Of a DNA stretch of 64,000 nt, positions 12,236 to 23,280 are shown piece after piece (the stretch's first letter is position 1; every line of letters starts with the position of its first letter). Source of the stretch: Pelobates cultripes. Lineage: Eukaryota > Chordata > Amphibia > Anura > Pelobatidae. Under the pieces are notes generated by a model. That model was not told where the DNA came from and ran no database searches. It saw only the letters and a list, made by a program, of their open reading frames with translations. The position numbers and the translations under genes were made by a program. The stretch spans positions 232,065,412-232,129,411 of the forward strand of contig OW240912.1 in assembly GCA_933207985.1 (NCBI GenBank), written 5' to 3'.

Positions 12236-12257
12236 GATATATATATATATGTATATA

Positions 12258-12310
<53 letters not shown>
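12236..12310. repeat. (TA)n/(TG)n microsatellite
   Basis: Alternating TA runs surround a central GT run at 12258-12273. It touches the left end of the Tc1 element and may have grown from its TA target. Open frames across it are meaningless. Confidence 0.95.
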
Positions 12311-12312
<2 letters not shown>

Positions 12313-12689
12313 TCAAATGTTTGCATACCCTGGCAGAAATTGTGAAATTTTGGCATTGATTTTGAAAATATAACTGATAATGCAAAAAAAAAAAGTCTTT
12401 TATTGAAGGATAGTGATCATATGAAGCCATTATTATCGCATAGTTGTTTGGCTACTTTTTTAATCATAATGATAACAGAAATCACCAAAATGGCCCCTAT
12501 CAAAAATGTACATACCCTTAAATATTTGCCCTTGTTACAGACACACAAGGTAACACACACAGGTTAAAATGTCAATTAAAGGTAAATTTTCCACACCTGT
12601 GGCTTTTTAAATTGCAATTAGTGTCTCTGTATAAATAGTAAATGAGTTTGTTAGCTCTCATGTGGATGCACTGAGCAGGCTAGATACTG

Positions 12690-13462
12690 AGCCATGAGAA
12701 GCTGAAAAAAACTGTCAAAAGACCTGTGTAGCAAGGTAATGAAACATTATAAAAAGGATATAAAAAAATATCCAAAGCCTTGAAAATGTCAGTCAGTACT
12801 GTTCAATGAAATATTAAGAAGTGAAAAACTTGGGGATCTCTTGATACCGAACCAAGGTCATGTAGACCAACAAAGAGTTCAGCGACAATTGGAAGAAGAA
12901 TTGTTTGCGATACAAAGAAAAACCCACAAGCAACCTCAGGAGAAATACAGGGTGCTCTGGGAAAAGACGGTGTGCTTGTTTCAAGAGCACAGTATGACAA
13001 TACTTGAACAAAAATGTGCTGCATAGTTGAGTTGCCATAAAGAAGCCTTTACTGCACCAATCTTGTGAAAATTGATGGCAAGATGAACGCAACATGTTAT
13101 CAGAAAATACTGGCAGGCAATTTGCATTCTTCTGCACAAAGGCTGCACATGGGACACTCTTGGACTTTCCAGCATAACAATGAACATAAGCACAAGGCCA
13201 AGTTGACCCTGTATTGATTACAGCAGAAAAAGGTGAAGGTTCTGAAGTGGCCATCACAGTCTCCTGACCTTAATATCACAGAGCCACTCTGGGGAGATCT
13301 CAAATGTGCGGTTCATGCAAGACGACCAAAGACTTTGCATGGCCTGGAGGCATTTTGCCAAGACGAATGGGTAGCTATACCACCTACAAGAATTAGGCGC
13401 CTCATAGACAACTATTACATAAGACTGCACGCAGTCATTGATGCTAAAGGCAGGATTATATA
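12690..13462 (+). pseudogene. Tc1-type transposase pseudogene
   Basis: The N-terminal helix-turn-helix part can be read in fragments near 12700-12860 (KGYKKISKAL, STVQ, KTWGSLDTEPRS). The C-terminal catalytic end is open at 13233-13463, with WPSQSPDLN, then a diverged ITEPLWGDLK where the DD34E glutamate lies, and VHARRP. The middle, including the expected first catalytic aspartate, is frameshifted. In a live element this protein would bind the inverted repeats and cut at TA. Here it cannot be made in one piece. Confidence 0.8.
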
Positions 13463-13680
13463 AAGTGCCACAAGTGCAATATATAATAAAGTGCAAAAAG
13501 ATAATCCTGTCTTAAAGACACAGCGCACCTTATCTCTGAGTTTTGTATTTTTCAGAGTGTTTTTTGAGCTTTACACTAATTTTGGTGCAGCTTCTGTTTT
13601 GTAGAATTTCTTGGTATTAATATTTATTGTTTTTAGACATTTTATTACTAGCGCCTGTTTTTTACTTGTACTGTGTACAT
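13451..13680. mobile_element. Short retroposon-like insertion inside the Tc1 element
   Basis: A 14-base direct repeat, attgatgctaaagg, stands at 13437-13450 and again at 13681-13694. Joined across, these restore the transposase end (HAVIDAKG) and the normal sequence after it. The 230 bases between are foreign to Tc1. Target-site duplication of this length fits LINE-mobilised SINEs. No poly-A tail, tRNA-like start or known SINE could be identified. Confidence 0.6.
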
Positions 13681-13933
13681 ATTGATGCTAAAGGGGCCAA
13701 CACACAGTATTAAGAATTAAGGGTATGCAGACTTTTGAGCAGGGGTCATTTCATTTTTTTCCTTGTTGCAATGTTTTGTTTTATAATTGTGCCATTCTGT
13801 TATAACCTACAGTTGAATATGAATCCCATAAGAAATAAAAGAAATGTGTTTTGCCTGCTCACTCATGTTTTCTTTAAAAATTATACATATATTACCAATT
13901 GTCCAAGGATATGCAAACTTTTGAGCACAACTG

Positions 13934-14241
13934 TATATACTAAAACTGTAACATGTGCATGGTAATTCACTAACATTTAAGAGCAATTTCAACATAATTT
14001 TTAACTTTCACATTCTAATGTTTCTAGATTCTGAGATTTATCAAGAATAATTTCTCCACTCATCATATATGCATGCTGAATTAATTGTAGGTATCGAGGA
14101 TGAGAGAGTTTATTTTGCAATTATGATATATAATAGTGATCTACTTGCTACTATCCAAAAATGAAAAATAGACAAGGCAGCAAGTTCAGATTAATTATAA
14201 GTCCAGCAGGGTTAGAAAATGTTAGAAAATCACATGGTCTT
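13934..14241. other. Non-coding stretch, nothing recognised
   Basis: AT-rich flank of the Tc1 element. Confidence 0.5.
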
Positions 14242-14421
14242 ACACACTAGACTTGTGTACAAATCCTTTTCACTTTCAAGGAATTAATCAAATTCCTGTT
14301 AATCTGCACCCAAACAATTTGGTATATCATGTAAATCCAGGATGTATCGATTCGTAGATTAACAGGCATTTGATTCATTTGTCGCAGGTAAAAAGGATTT
14401 GTGTTCAAGTCTATTACACAC
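14242..14421. mobile_element. Foldback MITE
   Basis: The left arm (acacactagacttgtgtac, acaaatccttttcac, cctgttaatct) is repeated inverted on the right (agattaacagg, aaaaaggatttgtgttcaag, tctattacacac). The whole 180 bases thus folds into one imperfect stem. Ends of the tagacttgtg type recur near 62717. Confidence 0.55.
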
Positions 14422-15725
14422 TAATAGAATGTGCCTGAAATACAAAAATACAAAATTAAATCAAAAATCATCTACCGGTATTTAATTTTTACTTATTGGG
14501 CATCATTAGTAATTATTCAGTATCATCATTATCTCTTTTAAATGCTGTGTTCTGTAGGCACTCTCTGCTAGTGGGAAACCCTATCAGTGTCTAGTTAGGG
14601 TACCTATGCACTAAAATGGTAAATGCCTCTCTTATTAGAACATAGGATTTGCTGAATGGTCTATTGAGAGAATTACTTTGGTGAATAGGAAGTATCTGAA
14701 TATAATTTAGATTGTATGCACTTGATTAGTTATTTAAGAATTCCAAAATAAACAATAAACCTCTTATTCTATAGTGAATATAACCTTTTTTGATGAGTGA
14801 TGTGTATTTCTTTTTTAACTCCAATATATAACATATTTTGCAATAAACTTCTAAAATCTCTCATTACGAAAATACACAAATTGTAGTCCATACCTTTAAT
14901 ATACAGCAAAAATGTGGGTACTGATTAAATATTCTTCCCGTAAGGCATGATACAGCTTTCAATTATACACAGTGTTTTTAAAGCACCCCTGGTTAAAAGG
15001 GGACAGGTGTCTGTTCATATTAATATAGCCCCCAAAAATTATATGTGATACATTTTGTGTCAAAAGCAAATGCAAACAGGCAGCTGCTCCCAGACAGTGC
15101 ACCCCTGTAATATGCAGATGTTTATGAGCCAAAAGCTCCCAGGCATGGCCTGTTTTTCATTTTCCATTCACCCGCTATATTTTAAATGCAAACATCCTAC
15201 ACACGCATCCTTAACTTCCTCCTCACCGCTTGTAGTGGTTTCTTTAATCTTTTAAGCTTCTGGGTTTTATCCAACAGCTGCCATTATGAGCACTTATGCA
15301 ACTGAAAAAAGAAAGGGAAATAAAAAGCACACAGTCTCCAGAGAAATGTTGCATCTCCTGAACTGAAAATGCTTTTCATCCATCGGTGACATAATTTCTT
15401 CATAGAGCAAAACATGTAATAATATTTCTTTATTATTGACTTTGAGGGAATATGTGCTTTTAACAATTATGTATGTGTGAATGTGTATTTTGTATATTTT
15501 GGTGTATGCTCACGGATAAGTGGAGTTTATTTTTTGATACTCTCCTCCTTTCCACTTGCCTTTATTGATAATTATTATCTTTTGTTTCTAGTGCCAGATC
15601 TCAATATCTGGCCACAGCCACTTTTGTCTTCTCTGCTCATGCTCTCTGCTGTTTGCCCTTCTGTGGGATTGTTTTTACTGATCGATTGTGAAAACATTTG
15701 ATTGGTTGCTGAAACAGAACCTAGT
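14422..15725. other. Non-coding stretch, nothing recognised
   Basis: Several short frames but no motifs; no terminal or tandem repeats noticed. Confidence 0.45.
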
Positions 15726-15729
15726 TTAA

Positions 15730-16670
15730 ACCCTTAAGGACACAGCTTGAGAAGCTTGTCTTACCCTTAAGGACACAAGTAAGTTTTTAATTTTTTGCTG
15801 TTTGTGTTCAACTGCAATTTGCATCTCTCTTATTTATTGTAAACATATTATATACCGTCTTTTAGACGACAAAAATATATTTAATTTGATGTGACATATA
15901 CATATATAAATTCTCATTTATTACAAAAAAATGCAAAATAATGGGGAAAAAAACAAAAAAATCATTTTTTTTTCAAGCTTTGGCAGTAATAAATTCTGCA
16001 TAATGTCCAGCTTAGAAAAAGTAATTAAAAATCAATTAATTTATGTGTCTTGATTTCCAGAGTGCATAATATGTGTAGGATTTCAGTTTATTTTGAAAGT
16101 TACAAGTCACAAACTACAAGGTCTTAAATAAAATTTCAACGTGAAACAATTTTAGAAGTTGGTTTGTTTGTCTTGGAAGTTTAATACCCATTACAGAAAA
16201 CAAAATTGCCACACAAAAGTATACATTTATATCAAGAAAGATTATTTTACCTAAGATTATTTTACCTAAGCTATTTACCTAAGATTATTTTAACACTTTT
16301 TACACAGCCATTTCACCGCCAATCTCTGCTAAATATTGGAGTAAAATTTAGAATTTTCTCTATTTTGGCATATACACACGTAACAAGGTTTTTTGTAATG
16401 TATATTTGGTAAGGCTGGTGTCTGCTATTCCTCTACAGAAACCCATATTGTGTTCAGCTACATTTGATGAGTGCTATGTCATCTGAGTACAACAATACCT
16501 CCGTATGTACCTTTACCAGGTATATGACAACGTTAAAGGGGCACATTTGAGACAGCCATTTAATTATGAATTTTACGATGCCCCACTTTGGAATTTTGAA
16601 CCTTAGCGTGGGATAATTTTTTTGCTAGCTTGTACCAAGTATAGAGGTAATATGCATTTTTCCCTTTTTT
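15730..16670. mobile_element. piggyBac-like non-autonomous element, left half
   Basis: TTAA at 15726-15729 followed by acccttaaggacacagctt, with a subterminal copy, acccttaaggacacaag, at 15762-15778. The matching opposite end (ccttaagggg then TTAA, 41141-41154) is 25 kb away, beyond both LINE copies. The half ends at the L1 target duplication 16654-16670. The interior is AT-rich and has no transposase. Confidence 0.6.
16654..16670. repeat. L1 target-site duplication, left copy (partner at 40381)
   Basis: The 17 bases gcatttttccctttttt sit directly outside the 3' end of LINE copy A. An identical 17-mer lies directly outside the 5' end of LINE copy B at 40381-40397. The sequence next to the 5' end of copy A (from 23243) does not match. 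Confidence 0.8.
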
Positions 16671-16825
16671 CAATTGAAAATTTTTATTTCCCGAATTTGA
16701 AGATTCGAGTTTTCAGATATTAACAAGAGGGTGGGGGTAGAAGGGTACAGAATAAAGAAGAGGGTGGGGGGAGGGGATCGGTACATTCAAGGTAATCGAT
16801 TTAAACATGTCAATAACAAAGTTAT

Positions 16826-16920
16826 ACAAATAGTATAAGGCAATACGAATAGTACAAGGCAATACAACTAGTATAAGGTAACACAAATAGTGTAAGGTAT
16901 TACAAATAGTATAAGGCAAT
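16826..16920. repeat. 19-base tandem repeat x5 in the LINE 3' region
   Basis: Five consecutive 19-base units of the type acaaatagtataaggcaat, with one to four changes each. Next to it (16729-16777) are several GGG runs on the plus strand, C-rich on the LINE sense strand. Confidence 0.85.
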
Positions 16921-17044
16921 ATAACATGTTAGTAGAGCAATAGTGTTCCCACATATGTCCAGCTCTAAGAGAAGTCACCCTACATCTCCGTTTTATACCA
17001 ATTAAACTTGTTATACCTTGGAAGCCTTAGGTTATTATCATCTA

Positions 17045-20000
17045 TCAAGAGGTTTGGTGAGCCAGTTTTACGAATGGCTTCCAGATCTTAATAATCTGTT
17101 CAGTGAGCTCGTGGGAGGTGGAAGCTAAAAGCTCAAATTTGTAATAAAGAGTTATCCTATCAAGTAGGTCTTTTCGGGAAGGGCAACTGGTGGTTTTCCA
17201 GTTTTGGGCTATGAGATGTCGCGCCGCTAGAATTATTAAGGATGCTATCTTTTTGTCTGCTTTCTTCCATTGTGTAGGGAAGATCAGTAGGAGTGTTAGT
17301 GTCGGCGATAGGGGTTCTTGAAGATGGAGTAGTCGTTGCAGAAGTGAGTGAACCTGTGACCAGAGTGGTGAAATCTCTTTACACTCCCACCATACGTGCA
17401 TCATGGTGCCTGTGTGTGACAAGCATCTCCAGCATGTTGAGTTTGTGTTGGGGTATATTTGGTGAAGCCTTTGGGGCGTGAGGTACCATCTGTATAACAC
17501 TTTTTTATGTGCTTCCACATGTGAGAAACAAGAGGTGAGGCCTGAGAGAGCAGTGAGCGCCGAAAGCCAGTGTGAGTCCGTGAGTGTAGGTATTCCCTCT
17601 TTTTCCCATTTTTGTACATAGGAGAATGAGCGGGGGGTATTATAGTCAAGTGTGGTCCTATAGCATAGCGACAGGGCTTTGGGTTTTAGTGGGGATGTAT
17701 GGCATCTGGAAAAGATCTCTGTCATGTCTGTTAATCTATATGGTTGGATCTGGGGATTCAAGGTTACGTGAGTGGAGATGACACTTTTTACCTGTAGGTA
17801 TTGAAAGATACAAGAGTTAGGTATGTTATATTGTGTTTGCAGGGCTGGGAATGGCTTGATTCCTTTTTGTGTGCATATGTCTTGGATAAGTTTCACTCCA
17901 TACTTGGTCCAGGTCTTTAAGGACAACCAAGGTGTCAGTCTGGTCAAAGCTTCAATCGGGGCCTGTAGGCAGAATTTCCCTTTTTCGGTTATAGTAGCCA
18001 TTAGCCTGTCCCAGTATTTAAGCATCAATGCAGAGGTGGGGTATAGTGACAATTTCGGTGGTCGATGGATCTTAGGGGACCACATGGCGTGGAGTAGGGA
18101 GTGCGGTTTGGATCTATCGGATTCCATATCAGCCCATTGGAACGTGTGTTTCGGAGCATGATATCGAATAGCGGAGTCTAGAATGGCAGCTTCATAATAC
18201 GTGGTTAACTTGGGCACCCCTAAACCACCTCTAGATTGGAGCTGCTGCAGTATGGATACATGTAAACGCGGTTTAGTTTTGTTCCAAATGAATCTAGCAA
18301 TTATAGTTTGGATATTCTTGAGAGTCTGTGGGGGTACTTGTATCGGGAGCATTCGAAATACATAGAGGATTTTTGGTAACAGCACCATTTTCACGGTGTT
18401 TATCCGTCCTAACCATGATAAGGGTACATGTTTCCAGTGATTGCATAGTGATTTACAAGTCTGTGAAATCAGCCCATAGTTCATTGACAACGTTCTATGG
18501 GGGTGTAACGCCAGTTTTACTCCTAAATATGTAATAGAGTCCTGTCTCCAGTCAAATCGAAAGGATTGTCGGAGCAGGTTGACTTGTGTGTTTGGTATGT
18601 GGAGGGGTAGTGCTTGTGTCTTGGTGTTATTAAGTTTATAGTACGATATTTTACCATACTCGTGGAGGAGGGAGAGGAGGCGAGGAATTGTATACGTCGG
18701 ATTTCCCACTGTCAATAAAATGTCATCTGCGAACATTGATAGTTTAAAAGTCGAGGAGCCTATGTCTATACCTGATATCAAAGGGTCGTTTCTAATTTTA
18801 TGCGCTAAAGGTTCTAGGGCGAGGATGAATAAAAGAGGGGAAAGGGGGCATCCTTGCCTGGTGCCATTAGAGAGCGCGAAAGGACGGGAGGTGAAGCCCG
18901 AGCTAGACACTCGTGCGGTTGGTGATTTATATAGTGCCAGAATACCTCGGGTCATTTCTTGTGGGAAACCATATTTGTTTAATACTGATACCATATAAGC
19001 CCAGTTAAGTCGATCAAAGGCTTTTTCAGCGTCTAAGGCCAACAATATGCTTTCAGTTCTTTGGTCCGCAATGTGAGATAGAATGTTTAGGATTTTTCTG
19101 GTATTGTCGGATCCTTGCCTGCCTTTAACAAAGCCTGTCTGATCGTTGTGTATGATGCGGGTTAATATCGGGCTTATCCTGTTAGCTAACAATTTGGCAT
19201 ATATTTTAGTGTCGCAGTTTAGCAAAGATATAGGTCGGAAATTGGAGCACTGAGTCGGTGGTTTCCCAGGTTTTGGTAAGGTCGAAATGTGGGCTTGTAG
19301 CATTGCTGCAGGCATGGAGCCCGTTTGGAAACATCGGGTGAAGAATGATTTCATGTATGGTACAAGGGTGTCCCGAAATGTATAATAATAAAGGTTTGTA
19401 AAGCCATCTGGGCCTGGGGATTTGTGCTTTGGTAGTTGGTCGAGGGTATCAATTATTTCCTGGTCTGAGAAGGGTTGAATTAGGGCATGACATTCAGCTG
19501 GGGTGAGGGATGCCAATTCAATATCCTGCAGAAATTGGTCTATATCCGTTTGCTTAGGGGGGGACTGTCTTGTGACTTTGCTAGGTTATATAGGCCGCTA
19601 TAATATTGGCTAAACTCGTCTACTATTTCTTGAGGGTCTATGATTTTCTTGCCTTGGTTCGAAATAAGGAAGGCGATTTTCGACGATTGGGATCTTGCTT
19701 TAAGTTGCGCTGCCAGAGTTTTCCCTGCCCTGTTTCCGGTATGGAAAAATTTATGTTTCAACTTCGTTAAGAGGTAGGTCGTTTTCTCCATCTCTATATC
19801 TTTCAAGGTAGACTGTAGTTCACGTATCCGTGTGGTGGTAGTGTGAGATGGGCTTGTCTTGTTTGTGTGTGTGAGTGTGGCTAGTTCTTTATGTGTATCT
19901 ACATAGCGTTTGGTTCTCTTTTTGTTGTTGTAGCTAGCGTGTTTAATGAACTGCCCTCTAAGGACGGCTTTGTGTGCTTGCCACAGAGTATGTATATTCA

Positions 20001-20853
20001 TCCCTTCTGTATCGTTTAATACAAAATATGAATGGAGTTCTTTTTTGATTTGTGCTACCAGTTCCTCGTCTTTTAAGAGGTAGTCATTGAGGCGCCACGT
20101 GCGAGTCCCAGAAATGGGGTATTGTGTTGCTAGGGATAATGTAATCGGGGCGTGGTCCGACCATGTAATAATACCTATGTCCGCTTTGACTAATGTCGGA
20201 ATTAGAGTCGAGGGGATAAGGAAGCGGTCTATTCTGGAATATGTGTCATGAACTTGGGAGTAATGCGTAAAGTCCCTGTCTAGAGGATGAAGGGTTCTCC
20301 ATGCGTCATTATAGTTGTGTGTACGTAGCGTTTTGTCTAGGAGGGATATGGAGCGCGTTCTTTGGTTCATTGTTTGTCGTGAAATTTTGGCGGAGGAAGT
20401 GGTGTCTAAAGTTTGGTCTAGAATGAAATTTGTGTCTCCCCCTATAATAACCTGCCTGAATTGATAAGCAGATGCCAAAACTAAGATGTGTTCAATAAAG
20501 GTGTGGCAGTCGGTGTGTGGTCCGTAGAGATTGATTAAGGTATATTGTGCGTTATTAATAATGCATTGAAGTAAGAGGTACCGGCCTTTTTTGTCGCCTA
20601 TTTTTTTCACTAGTTGGAATGTCACGTCTTTACTAACTAGGATAGAGACGCCTCGTTTTTTTGTCTTGTATGTGCTGTGGTAGTTTGTAGGGAAGTGTCT
20701 GGAGAAGAATTTGGGTTGGTTGGATGTTTGAAAATGGGTTTCCTGATAAAATGCTATATGAGCTTTCTGTTTCTTTGCTTCTAAAAGGGCCATACGTCTT
20801 TTGTGTGGTGTGTTCAACCCTTTGGCGTTTATAGATAGAATGTTAAGTGTCAT
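17045..20853 (-). pseudogene. L1/Tx1 ORF2 (endonuclease-reverse transcriptase), copy A, frameshifted
   Basis: Starts MTLNILSINAKGLN, the usual start of an AP-type endonuclease, with the QETHF motif soon after. This domain nicks the target DNA. The frame is open to 19540, then lost at a G7 run (19557-19563; copy B has G8). The rest is open from 19516 to 17045: FRPISLLN, LDAEKAFD, NGTRQGCPLSPLLF and FADD (about residue 707 of the full protein) mark the reverse transcriptase palm. A C-terminal CWRC...H...WWEC cluster resembles the L1 zinc-binding end. Only one base separates it from an intact ~1270-residue protein, so a sequencing error in the homopolymer is possible. The start overlaps the stop of the small upstream frame as ATGA. 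Confidence 0.9.
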
Positions 20854-21227
20854 GGTGTGTTGATGTGGGATCCTAGAGTGAGTTGCTGGACTATCGTGAA
20901 TGGTGGGAGAGAGGAGATGGTAGGTGGCTGGTCCTGGGGTTTGGATATCGTAGCATTATCCAACCAATGCGTAACTCGCTGGATCTCTAGAGGGCATGAG
21001 TGGGATGACCTGTGCCATGTGGAAGAATCCTTGAAATTTTTGTTGTGGTGGTACGCGATCCCCTTGCGGGGAGGTAAGGACGGGGGGTAAGGGAAGTAAC
21101 TGGGAAAATCAAACCAACTATGTACATTAAAAAGGTCTCTGCTGTGAGACCTGATACTACCGGTGTTATTGGGCATTGAAGCCCTTATGGGGGTTAGAGG
21201 ATCCCCATATGCGGTGTGAGAGAACAT
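20850..21227 (-). CDS. Small frame overlapping the ORF2 start, copy A
   Basis: A 125-codon frame whose TGA overlaps the ORF2 ATG in the tetranucleotide ATGA (20853-20850). The product is serine/proline/histidine-rich, without a recognised domain, signal or membrane segment. Copy B has the same frame with a few substitutions. An ATGA overlap is the arrangement used for termination-reinitiation, so it might help ORF2 translation. It may also be chance, because the copies are too similar for conservation to be informative. Confidence 0.35.
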   Translation of the reverse strand: MFSHTAYGDPLTPIRASMPNNTGSIRSHSRDLFNVHSWFDFPSYFPYPPSLPPRKGIAYHHNKNFKDSSTWHRSSHSCPLEIQRVTHWLDNATISKPQDQPPTISSLPPFTIVQQLTLGSHINTP

Positions 21228-22114
21228 TCCCTATAGAGAAATCAAGATATCTCCCTAGTTTGCGTGTGTCTTAACGGCAGTGTGGCAGTGTGGCAAAACT
21301 AGCAGTCTATAGCGGGCTATAGCCCAAACCTTCGGTTTACCTTTGCTTCTAGGTCTTGAAACAGCATTTCAGTCAGTGTCAGAGTGTAACCAGAGGTGGC
21401 TACATATCATACATTTGCAAAATTATACTTTGTATCTGGTATGTTATATACAGTAGCAAGTGCTTATGGTGAGAAACAGGTCACCAACCAAACGAGATGT
21501 TATGGGACATCAAGTGGCAGTAGAAAGAGATAAAAGTATATACAAAAAAAAAAAAAAATATTGAAAATATATACAAGAAAAAAATATAGAAATGCACGGT
21601 AAAACTTGGTGTGGGCGTAACAGTATTAGCATCGTCATGTTGTCCTGTGACAAGAGCCTGTCTAGTGTGAAAGGCTCGGGATGAGACTACGTGTAGTATT
21701 AGGGCTATGAGGTGCATGAGCTCCGCTAGGCCTCTTACATATCTAGCGACATTATGGTTTTGCCCTGGGTATGTGATAGTCTCAGGGTTCTAGAGGGTCG
21801 TTAGGCAAAAGGGTGCGGTGTCCCCCTCACGTGGGATATCTATGTTTGGGGATATCGCTCGATTCATTCCCTTTTTAGGTGCCATGCTTGGGTGTACGGC
21901 TAGGGAGGGGCTCTTGTAAAAGAGTGTCGCAGGGGACCTAGGTCCTTGGGCCTAAAACCTGTGACCCTCCCACTACTAATGCCCCAAAGCTCGAGGAGAA
22001 CTAAACATATATAACACAGTAATTAGGTATTACCAGTCCATAGCAACTTTTACAGCATATATCGTGAGAGTTAGTCCATTGGGCACGGGTTTGCATAGGC
22101 TGATATAGCGTGGT
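21228..22114 (-). other. LINE inter-ORF spacer, copy A
   Basis: About 0.9 kb between ORF1 and the small frame. It includes an A-run at 21545-21559 on the plus strand. No domain recognised; its equivalent in copy B is 38365-39251. Confidence 0.7.
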
Positions 22115-23098
22115 TCACTTATCTGTGCGTCGAGTTTCCCAATCTTGGGTGATCTTTAATGGTGACCTGGGTACAGATTTTGCAGCCGTGTCGTCTGTGG
22201 GGTCTGTGTTGACAGGAATATTCCAGTCGGCCAGTGCTTTCTTCCCTTCTGCCAGGGTCACGATGTGTCTTTCATTACCGTTCCGTTTGACGATGAGGCG
22301 TGTTGGGAAGCCCCACTTGTAGGGGATCTCTGCCGCTCTTAAAGCACTTGTGATCGGTGCGAGGATTCTTCTGGCTTGTAACGTGTGGGCTGAGAGATCT
22401 GTAAACAATAGAATCTTGTTATATTCTTCAGGTAGGCTAGGCCGTTTTCTAGCGGCCGACATTATGGCCTCTTTAGTGGTGTAGTAATGCACCCGTGTGA
22501 TGGTGTCTCTGGGAGCTGTCGGTGGTAGGTGCTGAGGCCTAGGTAGCCTATGGATCCTGTCCAATAGTAACGCGGACTCTGTGAGATCTGGGGCCAGTAA
22601 GTGGAAAATCCGGCGCGCGTAGGCTCCTAGTTCGTGTGGGCCCACACTTTCTGGAATGCCTCTAATGCGGACATTGTTCCTTCTGTCTCTGTCTTCATGG
22701 TCGGCAAGTTTTGTAAGTATCATGTTGATTTTAGTCTCCATGGAGTCGAAGGCCGTCACCACATTATTATGTGCTGTGATGATTTCTTCAGTTTTATTTT
22801 CTAAGTAGTCTGTGCGGTCACCCAGTGCTTTAACGTCCGCTTTGATTTCTTTTGATAGCTGGGCGAAGTCCGCTCGTAGGGACGTTTGAAGTCCATTGAG
22901 CATCTTTTGAATCGCTGATTCCGTGGCCGGGAGGTCTCTGTGGGAGACCGACGTAATATCGCTCCGTCCGGAGCTCGAGGCTGGTGATGTAGGCCTCTCG
23001 GCGCCATCTTGTGAGCGACGGGGAGAGGAGGCCATGGCCGAGATTTGTAGGTTGGGGGCCTCTTTCGCCTTTGCTCTTTTCGGGAGGCGCTGTGCCAT
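22115..23098 (-). CDS. L1/Tx1 ORF1 RNA-binding protein, copy A
   Basis: 327 residues, open. Acidic, serine-rich N-terminus, then a predicted coiled coil (about residues 80-150, DYLENKTEEII...). Next come EDRDRRNNVRIRGIPE, the hallmark start of the L1 ORF1 RRM-like domain, and a C-terminal domain with ILLFTDLSAHT and FPTRLIVKR. L1 ORF1 proteins trimerise, coat the LINE RNA and act as nucleic-acid chaperones in the retrotransposition particle. It differs from copy B at one visible residue (K versus R in the coiled coil). Start chosen at the first methionine after the leader. Confidence 0.9.
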   Translation of the reverse strand: MAQRLPKRAKAKEAPNLQISAMASSPRRSQDGAERPTSPASSSGRSDITSVSHRDLPATESAIQKMLNGLQTSLRADFAQLSKEIKADVKALGDRTDYLENKTEEIITAHNNVVTAFDSMETKINMILTKLADHEDRDRRNNVRIRGIPESVGPHELGAYARRIFHLLAPDLTESALLLDRIHRLPRPQHLPPTAPRDTITRVHYYTTKEAIMSAARKRPSLPEEYNKILLFTDLSAHTLQARRILAPITSALRAAEIPYKWGFPTRLIVKRNGNERHIVTLAEGKKALADWNIPVNTDPTDDTAAKSVPRSPLKITQDWETRRTDK

Positions 23099-23280
23099 GG
23101 TGGCTGGAATGCTGGTAGCTTCTTAGCTTGTGGAGAAGGGGGTGATCTCTCTTTGGATGCTTGTCAAATCGCTGCTTTGCGGGGATCGCTCACGGAGCTG
23201 AACGTTCACACGTCTGTTCTCATGAACGGTCAGGCCACGCCCAAGAATTTTTTTTTTTATGGCCAAGTTGCCAGCTTATA

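Larger units (their letters stand above)
12311..13933 (+). mobile_element. Tc1-like DNA transposon, inactive
   Basis: Left inverted repeat gctcaaatgtttgcatacc at 12311. The right end at about 13906-13933 reads atgcaaacttttgagcacaa and is followed by TA. A second copy of the motif, tatgcagacttttgagcag, lies at 13722-13740. The outermost bases of the left end are merged into the TA microsatellite. The element carries a decayed transposase and a ~230-base insertion at 13451-13680. Confidence 0.85.
16671..23242 (-). mobile_element. L1/Tx1-type LINE, copy A, near full length
   Basis: Minus-strand order from 23242: 5' leader, ORF1 (23098-22115), a long spacer, a small frame ending at 20850, ORF2 (20853-17045, one frameshift) and a 3' tail with a 19-base minisatellite ending at 16671. 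It matches copy B throughout, with a handful of substitutions. It is not 5'-truncated, which is unusual for LINEs and implies a recent insertion. Its flanks do not form a target duplication with each other. Confidence 0.9.

Noticed and set aside
12020..12430. 136-codon minus-strand frame with (YI)n and (HT)n runs
   Set aside because: Driven by the TA/TG microsatellite at 12236-12310.
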